From Opitutaceae bacterium (GTDB lineage Bacteria; Verrucomicrobiota; Verrucomicrobiae; Opitutales; Opitutaceae): a stretch of DNA of 35,013 nucleotides. The stretch lies in the NCBI GenBank assembly GCA_031266495.1, contig JAISAX010000959.1:1-35013 (forward strand), written 5' to 3'. The notes beneath the pieces are model-generated. The model saw only the letters and a program-made list of their open reading frames with translations, did not search any database and was not told the origin of the DNA. Every line of letters begins with the position of its first letter. The first letter of the stretch is position 1. Position numbers and translations under genes: made by a program. Positions 17,668 to 25,921 of the stretch are shown here, piece after piece.

Positions 17668-18429
17668 ATGCGCATCGAAACACTGACCTCGCCCGAAGTC
17701 CGCGCCGCCTCGCCCGCCGGGCGCGTGGTGGTCCTGCCGCTCGGCTCGTTTGAACAGCACGGCCCGCATCTGCCGCTCACGACCGACACCGACCTCGTCA
17801 CCGCCATTGCCCGTGCCCTCGAAAAGAGACTGCCCGAAAAAATCCTCCTCCTGCCCACGCTCTGGACGGGGCACTCCACTCACCACCTCGCGTTCCCCGG
17901 CACGCTCAACGTCCGCCAGATGCCGTATATCCAGCTCCTCATCGCGCTCGCCGAAAGCGTCGTCGCGATGGATGGCACGCGCCTGTTTCTGCTCAATGGA
18001 CACGGCGGCAACGGCATTCCGGCGCAAGCCGCCATGCGCGAGATCAAATCGCAATTCCCCGCATTGAAGACCGCCTTCGCCGCTTACTGGACACTCGCGG
18101 CCAAAACCATCCGCGACGTACGCGAGTCGCCAATCGGCGGCATCGGTCACGCCTGCGAACTGGAAACCTCGCTGATGCTGCACCTGTATCCGGAAAAAGT
18201 GCACATGGACCGCGCTCGCAACGACGGCTGCCGCCGCACCGGCGACCCGTATCGGCAAAACGACATGCAATACGCCCGCCCCGCCTGCTTCGTGAGCGAG
18301 TTTCACGAAGTCACCGGCAACGGCACTGTGGGTCAGCCCGAACTCGCCACTGCCGAAAAAGGCCGCCGCTTTTTCGAGGGCATCATCCCCGCCATCGCCG
18401 CCTTCGTGGAAGATTTTGCGAAGTGGTAA
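17668..18429 (+). CDS. Creatininase-family (amide or C-C bond) hydrolase
   Basis: The 253-aa protein shows the family signature in order: PLGSFEQHGPHLPLTTDTD (E29 and H31 begin the metal site), LNGHGGN near the middle, and GHACELETS, which supplies a further metal-binding Glu. Family members bind two divalent metals and hydrolyse creatinine, other cyclic amides, or keto-sugar rings. In a sugar-catabolic run such as this, creatinine is an unlikely substrate; a lactam, lactone or dehydro-sugar is more likely, which is inference. ATG 17668 is the natural start; the frame is open further upstream into the GH89-like gene but without family content. The product appears cytoplasmic. It ends 70 bp before the enolase-family gene. 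Confidence 0.85.
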   Translation: MRIETLTSPEVRAASPAGRVVVLPLGSFEQHGPHLPLTTDTDLVTAIARALEKRLPEKILLLPTLWTGHSTHHLAFPGTLNVRQMPYIQLLIALAESVVAMDGTRLFLLNGHGGNGIPAQAAMREIKSQFPALKTAFAAYWTLAAKTIRDVRESPIGGIGHACELETSLMLHLYPEKVHMDRARNDGCRRTGDPYRQNDMQYARPACFVSEFHEVTGNGTVGQPELATAEKGRRFFEGIIPAIAAFVEDFAKW

Positions 18430-18454
18430 CGCCCGCACAATCTCCCCGTCCTCT

Positions 18455-18478
18455 CCCCCCCCCCCCCTCCCTCCCTCC
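18455..18478. repeat. Poly-C tract (C13) before the enolase-family gene
   Basis: Thirteen C at 18455-18467 are followed by tcc-ctccctcc, ending 22 bp before ATG 18500. It lies within a likely operon, so slippage here would not change any frame but could alter transcript length or translation. Confidence 0.85.
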
Positions 18479-18499
18479 GAAAACCGCAATCCGCAATTT

Positions 18500-19693
18500 A
18501 TGAAGATCACCGACCTGAAAGTCCGCACCGTGGCGATACCGCTCACCTGCCAGTTGCGCCACAACACTGGTGTGCACCCCGGATACTTTATCCGCAACAT
18601 CGTCGAGATTTTTACCGACGACGGCGTTGTCGGCCTCGGCGAAGTAGGTGGCGGCGACCAGCGTGGCGCGTTGATGAAACTCAAGCCGCGCATCGTCGGC
18701 CTCGACCCGTTTCACCTCGAAATCATCAAACAAAAATGCCTGCGCTCGATCTACTACATGAGCAACTCGCGCATTTACGGCGCGCTTGAAATCGCCTGCC
18801 TCGACATTCAGGGCAAAGTGCTGGGGCGCCCGATGAGCGACCTGCTCGGCGGCGCGGTGCGCGACCGCGTGCCGATGATGGCGGAAATCAGTTGGCGCTA
18901 CGACCGCCCCGGCGACGGCGGCGACGACACCCGCGCCGAAGACCTCGCCGGCCAGGCCGGGGAACTCTGCTCCACGCTCGGCGTGCGCACCATCAAGATG
19001 AAGGGCGGCGTCGTGGACCCCGACACCGAAGTGCGCGTCATGGAAATGTGCCGCGAGCGCCTCGGCGCGGGCGTCGCGCTCCGCTTCGATTGCAACGGCG
19101 TGTGGAGCGTGCCGACGGCGGTGCGCATCGGACGCCGCCTCGAACCGCTCGCCCTCGAGTACTACGAAGACCCCGCGTGGGGCATCGAGGGACTGGCGGC
19201 TGTGCGCAAACAAGTCCGCATTCCCATCGCCACCAACATGTATCCGGCAAAATTTGACGACCTCGCTCCCGCCATCCGCCGCGACGCCGTGGACATCGTC
19301 CTGACCGACCTGCATTACTGGGAAGGCCCGCGAGGCGTCAAAGACCTCTGCGCCACGCTCCGCACCTTCGGGCTTGGCGTCTCCATGCACAGCGGTTCCG
19401 AGTTCGGCGTCGAACTCGCCGCCATGCTCCACACCGCCTGCACCATCCCGCACATGACCTTCGCGGGCGACACGGTTTACAATTACCTGACCGACGACAT
19501 CATCGACGGCGGAAAAATTCCCTATGCCGACGGCACGCTCGCCCCGCCGCAAGGACCCGGCCTCGGTGTCACGCTCGACGAGGACAAGATGGAAAAATAC
19601 CAGCGCGAATACGAAAAACGCGGCGACTACTACGCCCGTTTCCACCAGGACCCGCGCCGCCCTGACTGGTATCCGCTCGTCGGAGGCATCTGA
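18500..19693 (+). CDS. Glucarate-dehydratase-like enolase-superfamily enzyme
   Basis: The 397-aa protein has the N-terminal capping domain (RNIVEIFTDDGVVGLGE) and a modified TIM barrel. The catalytic pattern matches glucarate dehydratase: K166-x-K168 (IKMKGG), metal ligands D197 (FDCNG), E223 (YYEDP) and N246 (IATNM), then D270 (LTDLHYW) and H297 (SMHSGS). It should abstract a proton next to a carboxylate and dehydrate an aldaric or aldonic acid, Mg-dependent, in the cytoplasm. Exact substrate is unknown, and the neighbours (creatininase-family hydrolase and SDR) do not match the classical glucarate pathway. ATG 18500 follows a poly-C tract after 22 bp. Confidence 0.85.
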   Translation: MKITDLKVRTVAIPLTCQLRHNTGVHPGYFIRNIVEIFTDDGVVGLGEVGGGDQRGALMKLKPRIVGLDPFHLEIIKQKCLRSIYYMSNSRIYGALEIACLDIQGKVLGRPMSDLLGGAVRDRVPMMAEISWRYDRPGDGGDDTRAEDLAGQAGELCSTLGVRTIKMKGGVVDPDTEVRVMEMCRERLGAGVALRFDCNGVWSVPTAVRIGRRLEPLALEYYEDPAWGIEGLAAVRKQVRIPIATNMYPAKFDDLAPAIRRDAVDIVLTDLHYWEGPRGVKDLCATLRTFGLGVSMHSGSEFGVELAAMLHTACTIPHMTFAGDTVYNYLTDDIIDGGKIPYADGTLAPPQGPGLGVTLDEDKMEKYQREYEKRGDYYARFHQDPRRPDWYPLVGGI

Positions 19694-19719
19694 TCCGTTT
19701 GCCTCACACAAGGGCGACC

Positions 19720-19757
19720 GGCGCGTCACCGGCGCAAAGGGATGCCGGCGTGACGCC
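19720..19757. repeat. GC-rich imperfect hairpin between catabolic genes
   Basis: ggcgcgtcaccggc (19720-19733) and gccggcgtgacgcc (19744-19757) form an imperfect stem in the 123-bp gap between the enolase-family and SDR genes. There is no T run, so it is more likely a REP-like or mRNA-stability hairpin than an intrinsic terminator. Confidence 0.4.
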
Positions 19758-19816
19758 CCCGCCGCCGCCTTTGTGTGGGCCCGATTTCAACCATCAACCT
19801 GTTTACACATAGAACC

Positions 19817-20704
19817 ATGAACCAGGCCCCCTCCCTCGATATCCGAAACGAAGCGCCGGACGCCGGATGCGCGACGTTTGGCAACGGCGAAGCCCTCCCC
19901 CCGCTCGACGGACACGTTGCCATCGTTACCGGATCGGCCACCGGCATCGGGCGCGCCATCGCGGAAAAACTCGCCGCCCGTGGCGCGTCGGTCGTCCTGA
20001 ACTACCGCTCCGACAAAACGGCCGCGCTCGACGCCATCCGCCTCATCAACGAAGCCGCCGGCGCGGACTCCGACGCGCCTCGCGCCGTTGCCGTGCAGGG
20101 CGACACGGGCGACCTCGCCAGCCACGAACGCCTCATCGCCACCGCGCTCGAAAACTTCGGGCGCCTCGACCTCCTCGTGAACAACGCCGGCACCGGTATC
20201 CGCAAACCCTTTCTCGAAACAACGCCCGCCGACTGGGATCGCGTCATGACGCCCAACCTCAAGGGCGCCTGCTTCCTCGCGCAGGCCGCCGCCCGCGCCA
20301 TGCTCACGAACGCCGCCCGCCGCAACGGCGCTGCCGGGGCCGGCGACGTCATTGGCAAAATCATCAACATCAGCAGCGTTCACGAAACCCGCGCCATGAT
20401 GGGCAACTCCGTTTATTGCATTTCCAAGGCAGGCATGAAAATGCTCACCGAGGCGCTCGCGCTCGAACTCGCCCCGAGCGGCATCGCGGTCATCGGCGTA
20501 TCGCCCGGCGCGATCCTCACCGAGGCAACGAAACGCATCCTGGCCGACGACGCCTACAAACAGAAAACCCTCGCCAAAATCCCCGCCCGCCGCATCGGCG
20601 CCGCCGCCGACGTGGCCGAGGCCGTCGCCTTTTTCGCCTCCCCGCAATGCCGCTATGTCACCGGCTCCACCCTCACCATCGACGGCGGCATGTTGCTCCT
20701 CTGA
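19817..20704 (+). CDS. SDR-family NAD(P)-dependent sugar dehydrogenase
   Basis: The 295-aa protein is a classical short-chain dehydrogenase. It shows the cofactor motif TGSATGIG, the NNAG motif, catalytic S187 (ISSVH), Y200 and K204 (YCISK), and a C-terminal TLTIDGGM strand as in glucose 1-dehydrogenase and 3-oxoacyl-reductase relatives. About 30 residues before the Rossmann domain are extra. ATG 19817 was chosen over GTG 19775. It probably oxidises a sugar or sugar acid in the same pathway as the enolase-family and creatininase-family proteins; that is inferred from co-direction and spacing. Confidence 0.85.
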   Translation: MNQAPSLDIRNEAPDAGCATFGNGEALPPLDGHVAIVTGSATGIGRAIAEKLAARGASVVLNYRSDKTAALDAIRLINEAAGADSDAPRAVAVQGDTGDLASHERLIATALENFGRLDLLVNNAGTGIRKPFLETTPADWDRVMTPNLKGACFLAQAAARAMLTNAARRNGAAGAGDVIGKIINISSVHETRAMMGNSVYCISKAGMKMLTEALALELAPSGIAVIGVSPGAILTEATKRILADDAYKQKTLAKIPARRIGAAADVAEAVAFFASPQCRYVTGSTLTIDGGMLLL

Positions 20705-20762
20705 CCTCCCTCCCGTTTCCGCCCCTTCCACCATCCGCCATCCACCGACACCACAACCCATC

Positions 20763-21281
20763 ATGGCATTCGACATCAAACGCTGCGGACGTCTCACCTA
20801 CTATTATCGCAAGGAGCGTCCGCTCTTTTCCTTCATCATCACCGAGGACATCGGCAACGGTGACCTGAAAGTGTATCTCTCCGGCATTACCGGCGGCGAA
20901 TCCGCGACCCGCAACTGCGGCCTGCCCGACCTCGTGACGATGAATCCCGACGAGGAAATTCCCCGCGCCTTCGGCGTCTGGGAAGCGTGGCTGCGCGAGG
21001 CACAAATCTGCGACTCGCTGCAAAAACTCGATTTCATCGAAATGCACGTCTTCGGCTGCCAGCCCAGGACGCCCAACCCCGTGACCAACCCCGTCGCTTA
21101 CGGCGATGAACTGAAGCGCATCCGCGCCGCCTATGCCCGCGCCTACCCTGCGTATTTCGCAAAACACCTGCCCGGCAGCGGCTATCCCGTGCGCTTCACC
21201 GTGCACGTCGTTGACGTTCCCGACCCGAACGCCTCCTACGAATTCTACAGCACCGCCCTGCTACAAAAATCCCCCGTCTGA
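20763..21281 (+). CDS. Hypothetical 172-aa protein of the catabolic run
   Basis: I do not recognise this family with confidence. The protein is cytoplasmic, with no signal or membrane segment. It has an N-terminal beta-rich part (LTYYYRKERPLFSFIITEDI), a middle part with several acidic residues, and a C-terminal pattern YARAYPAYF...GYPVRFTVHVVDVPDP that faintly recalls the end of RidA/YjgF proteins (Y..yFp...PaR..v.V..lP). If so it could clear a reactive enamine/imine or bind a small metabolite, but the match is weak. It starts 58 bp after the SDR gene and is the last gene of the run, so it probably serves the same pathway. Confidence 0.75.
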   Translation: MAFDIKRCGRLTYYYRKERPLFSFIITEDIGNGDLKVYLSGITGGESATRNCGLPDLVTMNPDEEIPRAFGVWEAWLREAQICDSLQKLDFIEMHVFGCQPRTPNPVTNPVAYGDELKRIRAAYARAYPAYFAKHLPGSGYPVRFTVHVVDVPDPNASYEFYSTALLQKSPV

Positions 21282-21341
21282 ACCCTCTTCCTGAACAAGC
21301 GCCCGACGGACGGGCCGGCAAACGACAGGGCGTGTTGTGAC

Positions 21342-21504
21342 TAAGAAACTGTAATGAAATAAACAGAGCAAAGATGCGCCGGGATTGAAGAGGGAGCCAA
21401 GGAGCTGATGAGAGAGTTTACCGAGGTAAATGACCGAGTCAGCGACGCTGGCTCGCTCTTCAAAACCAAGCAAATTTGCACGGGTCATTTCATTACGGTT
21501 CCTA
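21342..21504. repeat. Nested inverted-repeat element of about 163 bp
   Basis: Outer arms taagaaactgtaatgaaat (21342-21360) and its near complement (21487-21504) enclose a second inverted repeat, ttgaagagggagcca (21385-21399) with tggctcgctcttcaa (21449-21463), 14 of 15 paired. The nested layout resembles a miniature inverted-repeat element. No open frame of note lies within. Confidence 0.55.
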
Positions 21505-21520
21505 ACCCCTGTCGTTCGCT

Positions 21521-21551
21521 CATGCCCTCCCGGCCTGCCCGGGAGGGCATG
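21521..21551. terminator. Strong 13-bp hairpin
   Basis: catgccctcccgg (21521-21533) pairs perfectly with ccgggagggcatg (21539-21551) across a 5-nt loop, followed by attttcc. It could end the catabolic transcript. The T run is short, so efficiency is uncertain. Confidence 0.55.
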
Positions 21552-21583
21552 ATTTTCCGGATACATCGTCACCACCTCGACTC

Positions 21584-21934
21584 ATGAAGCGACTCGGCAT
21601 CCTCTCCCTCGCCGCCCTCGGTCTCCAGTCCTTCAGCCTTCCCGGCGTCTCCATCGCCACCGCCGCCGTCGATGGCGAATGGACCAACGGCAAAGGCGGC
21701 AACTGGACCACCCCCGGCAACTGGAAAGACAGCCAGCTCGCCGACGGCCCCGGCGCCACCGCCACCTTTGGCCAGACGCGCATCGCCAGCGACCGCGGAG
21801 TGATCACCGTCGGCGACCGCACAGTCGGGCACATCGTGTTCGACAACGACAAGCAGTGGATACGTTCGACTGTATCCGGAAATTATTTTGCAGGGCCGCC
21901 CACTACGGCCGCGACTTTCCTTAAACCGCGTTGA
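21584..21934 (+). pseudogene. Truncated autotransporter-repeat / PEP-CTERM gene (5' fragment)
   Basis: The 116-aa frame starts with a good signal peptide and then the hallmark opening of autotransporter-associated strand-repeat proteins (GEWTNGKGGNWTTPGNWKDS, then ITVGDRTVGHIVFDND). After about residue 92 (nt 21860) similarity stops and the frame runs through unrelated sequence to a stop at 21934, inside the region leading to the next gene. Relatives normally continue for hundreds of residues of strand repeats and end in a PEP-CTERM or autotransporter tail. It is therefore a 5' remnant left by deletion or insertion, or a gene trimmed when the GH5 gene was placed next to it. Confidence 0.65.
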
Positions 21935-21947
21935 CCCTCCCATCGCC

Positions 21948-24900
21948 ATGCACCCCGCCCCACGTCCCCCGTCCCTGCCAGGATTCATCAAGCGGAGCTG
22001 CGCCCTCCTTGCGGCCCTCATCTCGCTCGCCTTCGCCGGAAACGCCGAGGCGGCGCGAGGCCGGCCCTCCATCAATGCCGCGGGGACCACGTTCGTCACC
22101 GACACCGGCACCCTGATTCGCGGCGCCATCATCAGCACCGAAACCGGCAACGTGCCCACCCTGTCCGCCGTCCAGGGCATCAAGACCCGCGGGCTCAACG
22201 CCATTCACTGCTACGCCGAGCGCGCCGACTACGGCTATGCCGCCGGCAGGCATTACGCCGCTCTCGACCAGGTCGTGCAGATGACGCGCGACAACGATCT
22301 CTATCTCGTCATCACTATCGGCGGCGGCGGGGTGAACGTTGCGTTCGTCCAGGATTTCTGGACCTTTTACGCGCCCCGTTACGCGAACGAGACGCATGTG
22401 ATCTACGAGATCCAGAACGAACCCGTCGTCCGCCCTCCGGTATCCGCCAGCGTGATCGACATGGAGAAGGCCGCCTGGAACATCATCCGCGCCGCTGCTC
22501 CCCACACACCCGTGCTCCTGATGAGCTACACGATTTTTCAGAATTCCACGGGCGTCCTCGCCGACATCGCCGCCCTCGGAAGCACCATCGACTGGAGCAA
22601 TGCCGCCATCGCCTTTCACGGCTATGGCGAATATGGACCGGACGCCACCCGGGCCTGCCTTACAGCGGTCATGAACGCGGGCTACGCCTGCTTCCAGACC
22701 GAGTTCTATCGCTGGCCCTGGGGCACGGGCGATTTCGATCTCGTTGATCCTCCCTCGCTCTACCAAAGCGTGGACGAGACGGGCGATCTCGAGCGCCTCG
22801 GCGTCTCCTGGCTGACGTTTCTTTCGCTCGCGAGGGTGATGGATGATACCCGGTTCAAGGACAGGCTGGACAACGGCGGCGTCGTCTGGACGCCCGACTT
22901 CGGCACCTGGCCTTCCGGCTCGCGCAGCGTGTATGGCAACGGCAGAGAACCGCGCGCGATCCGCTCGACGGTCACCACCCGCATCGAGGCGGAGGATTTC
23001 GACAACGGCGGCCCGGGCAAGGCCTACCACGACACCACGTCCGGCAACTCGGGAAACCAGTATCGGCCGGGCGAGGACGTGGACATTCAGGCCACTTCGG
23101 ATACCGGCGGCGGCTACAACGTCGGCTGGATCGGCACCGGCGAATGGCTCGAATACACCGTCAACGTCAAGAATCCGGGCCGCTACACCCTCAACGTTCG
23201 CGTGGCCGCGCCGACCGCGAGCGGCAGCCTGCGCCTGCGACTCGCGGGTGTGGATCTCACGGGGGCCTGGGCGGTGCCGGCCACCGGCGACTACCAGGCC
23301 TGGACCACTCTCTCGAAAACCGTCGATCTCGTCCCCGGTCAGCAAATCCTGCGTTTCGAAACGATCACCTCGGGCTTCAATCTGAACTGGATCGAGTTTG
23401 TCCCGGTTTCCTCCGGGCTGATCGCCAACGGCACCTGCAAGATCATCAATCGCAACAGCGGCAAGGCGATGGATGTCGTGAACGCCTCGACCGCCAACGG
23501 CGCGAAAATCCAGCAGTGGGGCTACGCGGGCACCGGCAACCAGCAGTGGGTGTTCACGCACCGGGGCGCCAATCAATACACGGTCACCAGCGCCCAGACC
23601 GGCAAGGCCATCGACCAGGCCGCCGGCTTCGTGCTGAGCGGCGACCACATCCAGATGTATTCGCTAAACTCGTCTTCCGCGAACCAGCGGTGGATCCCCG
23701 TGCCGACGGACTCCGGCTACTACAAGCTCGTCTCGGCCAACACCGGCCTCGTCCTCGCGGTCGCCGACTCATCGACCGCGAACGGAGCCCGGATCATCCA
23801 GCAGGAATTCTCCGGATTGCCCGGCCAGCAATGGTGGCCGGGGGCGCCCTCCGATCCGGCTCCGCAGGCCTGGAGGCTGCAATGGTTCGGCACTACGGAA
23901 GACGCCGGCGACGCAGCCAATCTGGCCGCGCCGGCCGGAGACGGAATCGCCAACCTGCTCAAACTCGCGACCGGCGACGGCACGACCGATCCGCGCGTGC
24001 CCGGCATCGAGCCTGGCGAGATCGCGCTGGACGAGCCGGGAGAGTTTTTCGAATTCACCTGGCCCCGCAACAAGGCGGCCCTCGCGGACGGCGTGGTGTT
24101 CACCGTGACCTGGAGCGACACCCTCGCGCCGGAAAGCTGGAGCGACGCCGGCGTGGTCGTAACCCGTGTGGAGGACGAGGGCGCGACCGAACGCGTCACC
24201 GTCGCCATTCCCCGCGGCGAAGGCGACCGCCGCTTCGCGCGGCTGGAAGTGACCGCCGACGGCCAGACAGCGGTCACCACCCCGCAGGGCGTCACCACCC
24301 TGCGCCTCCCCGGTGACGGGGCGACCGGCGTGATCGGGATCAACCTGATCGCGAAACCGGCCTACACCGGCCCGGTCTCCGCGGTGGGCACGAACACCGT
24401 GACCGTGGACGCGGTGGACCTCGACCCGCGCATGGACGCCGGCCGCGCCTACGCGCTGCTCGTCACCGGCGGTTCCCACGCCGGCGTACACACCCGCATC
24501 ACCGGCCGCGACGGCTCCGTGCTGACCCTGGCCGACGACCTCACAAGCCGGCTGGCTCCCGGCGAGGACACGATCCGGATCACGGAATTGCCCACCCTCC
24601 TTGACATCTTCGGGACGGGCGGGGAAGTGCTCGCCGGAGGGCCGGCCGCCACGGCCGACCTTGTAATGGTGCGCGACTCCACAGGAAGCGGCGATACACT
24701 GAGCCTCTACTACGCCACCGGAGGCATCAACGGCGCCGGCTGGCGGGCGGCGGGCAAAGGCGCGCAGGATTTTGGCGACTATCCGATCTATTTTACGGAC
24801 GGGGTAAGCGTGCTGAAACGCAGTCCCGGCCCCGCCGGGATCGAGTTGACCGGCGGCGTGCAGGAAGCCCGCGTCAGCCTGGTGGTTGAAGAGGGTTTTG

Positions 24901-25202
24901 CCGCGTATGCCACGGTGTTCGCCGCTGGCGTCACCTTGGGGGCAAGCGACCTTTACCAGGCCGACCGGCCCGATCGCAGTATCCGCGCCGGCACGACGGC
25001 GAGTGCGGATCACATCCACTTCGACACCGATGGCGATGGTATCCTGGAAACCTGGTATTACGCCAGCGGCGGCATCAACGGTATCGGCTGGCGGCGCGTT
25101 GGCGGAGGCCCGGCGCCCTGCGATTCTGTCGAGGTGCCCTCCGGCTTCTTCATCCTCAGAAAAAGCCTTCCGGTCACCATCGACCGCGAGCGCCCTTGGT
25201 AA
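21948..25202 (+). CDS. Secreted modular GH5 hydrolase with CBM6 and ricin-type domains
   Basis: The 1,084-aa protein has a signal peptide (CALLAALISLAFAGNAEA), a GH5-like TIM barrel (about 30-330) with E158 (IQNEPV, acid/base) and E252 (FQTEFY, nucleophile), a CBM6-like domain (about 344-485; RIEAEDFDNGG, GEWLEYTVNV), a ricin-type beta-trefoil (about 491-635; three units with Q-W pairs such as QQWG, NQQWVF, NQRWIP), a linker (DGIANLLKLATGDG) and a C-terminal domain (about 775-1080). This last part repeats YYA[TS]GGING.GWR twice and resembles tails seen on verrucomicrobial secreted proteins. It should cut beta-mannan, glucan or related glycan outside the cell. ATG 21948 is the start at the signal peptide. 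A PEP-CTERM-like gene follows after 26 bp. Confidence 0.85.
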   Translation: MHPAPRPPSLPGFIKRSCALLAALISLAFAGNAEAARGRPSINAAGTTFVTDTGTLIRGAIISTETGNVPTLSAVQGIKTRGLNAIHCYAERADYGYAAGRHYAALDQVVQMTRDNDLYLVITIGGGGVNVAFVQDFWTFYAPRYANETHVIYEIQNEPVVRPPVSASVIDMEKAAWNIIRAAAPHTPVLLMSYTIFQNSTGVLADIAALGSTIDWSNAAIAFHGYGEYGPDATRACLTAVMNAGYACFQTEFYRWPWGTGDFDLVDPPSLYQSVDETGDLERLGVSWLTFLSLARVMDDTRFKDRLDNGGVVWTPDFGTWPSGSRSVYGNGREPRAIRSTVTTRIEAEDFDNGGPGKAYHDTTSGNSGNQYRPGEDVDIQATSDTGGGYNVGWIGTGEWLEYTVNVKNPGRYTLNVRVAAPTASGSLRLRLAGVDLTGAWAVPATGDYQAWTTLSKTVDLVPGQQILRFETITSGFNLNWIEFVPVSSGLIANGTCKIINRNSGKAMDVVNASTANGAKIQQWGYAGTGNQQWVFTHRGANQYTVTSAQTGKAIDQAAGFVLSGDHIQMYSLNSSSANQRWIPVPTDSGYYKLVSANTGLVLAVADSSTANGARIIQQEFSGLPGQQWWPGAPSDPAPQAWRLQWFGTTEDAGDAANLAAPAGDGIANLLKLATGDGTTDPRVPGIEPGEIALDEPGEFFEFTWPRNKAALADGVVFTVTWSDTLAPESWSDAGVVVTRVEDEGATERVTVAIPRGEGDRRFARLEVTADGQTAVTTPQGVTTLRLPGDGATGVIGINLIAKPAYTGPVSAVGTNTVTVDAVDLDPRMDAGRAYALLVTGGSHAGVHTRITGRDGSVLTLADDLTSRLAPGEDTIRITELPTLLDIFGTGGEVLAGGPAATADLVMVRDSTGSGDTLSLYYATGGINGAGWRAAGKGAQDFGDYPIYFTDGVSVLKRSPGPAGIELTGGVQEARVSLVVEEGFAAYATVFAAGVTLGASDLYQADRPDRSIRAGTTASADHIHFDTDGDGILETWYYASGGINGIGWRRVGGGPAPCDSVEVPSGFFILRKSLPVTIDRERPW

Positions 25203-25228
25203 TCCGAAAAGTCTCACGAACAAATAAC

Positions 25229-25882
25229 ATGAAGCTGCTCAAGTTCATCCCGGCCGGCCTGTTTGGCATCCTGTCCCTGCAGGCCGGTCCCATCCTTCTG
25301 CAAAACCTGACCACGGACGAAACGGCCGGCTATGGACTGTTCGATGCCGGCGGCGCGCTGCTCTCCGGCGCGACCACTGGCAATCTTCGCCTCGGTTATT
25401 TCAGCCTGGACGACGCAGGGATCGCGGCGGCCTGGGCGGCCGGCGACCTTGGGTTGCTCGACAGTAGCTTTGTTCAATACGGAGCTCGGGGCGACATGCA
25501 AAGCTGGGACGGCGCCTACGACGGCCTCTTCCAGACCTCGGTCAGCGCCACGTCCAATCCCTTTGCCGGTCAAAACGTGTATTTGTTTGCCAGTACAGGA
25601 CCGAATTTCACGGATACAGGTGCGGAATACCTGATCTACAAGTTCGACGTGGTTTTCCAGCCGGAGTCCTTCGTCGCGCAGGCCCTGCTCGGGACCACTC
25701 CCGGCCGGCTGCTGGTCGGCGGCTACAATCACTTTTCCCACGACTACCAGCTCGGCGGCGGCGTGTTGCCCGGCTTCAATACGGTGGCGGTCGTTCCCGA
25801 ATCCGGCGCCTGGGCGCTGCTGTTTTCCGGCGCCGCGGTTCTGGCGTGCCTGCGTCGCCGTGTGGCACGGCAGGGCGGCTGA
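25229..25882 (+). CDS. PEP-CTERM-like surface protein of unknown function
   Basis: The 217-aa protein has a signal peptide (KLLKFIPAGLFGILSLQA), a beta-rich domain of unknown type and a C-terminal sorting-like tail: VVPESGAWALLFSGAAVLA then RRRVAR. The tail has PES where the consensus is PEP, a variant seen in Opitutaceae-type proteins. It starts 26 bp after the GH5 gene and is probably co-transcribed, suggesting a surface partner for that enzyme. ATG 25229 is chosen because the signal peptide starts there. It converges on the solute-binding-protein gene, with 39 bp between the stops. Confidence 0.8.
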   Translation: MKLLKFIPAGLFGILSLQAGPILLQNLTTDETAGYGLFDAGGALLSGATTGNLRLGYFSLDDAGIAAAWAAGDLGLLDSSFVQYGARGDMQSWDGAYDGLFQTSVSATSNPFAGQNVYLFASTGPNFTDTGAEYLIYKFDVVFQPESFVAQALLGTTPGRLLVGGYNHFSHDYQLGGGVLPGFNTVAVVPESGAWALLFSGAAVLACLRRRVARQGG

Positions 25883-25921
25883 TGCGCAAACCTGAATACG
25901 GATTCCCGCTGGCGCTTTCTG

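Larger units (their letters stand above)
21282..21583. other. Intergenic region made mostly of hairpin elements
   Basis: Apart from about 60 bp after the previous gene, this interval consists of an inverted-repeat element (21342-21504) and a strong hairpin (21521-21551). A half-site ttcctgaac occurs near 21287-21295. I see no gene. Confidence 0.6.

Noticed and set aside
21921..23648. 575-codon minus-strand open frame opposite the GH5 gene
   Set aside because: The plus strand encodes recognisable GH5, CBM6 and ricin domains; the antisense translation has none. The same applies to the antisense frame at 23769-25223.
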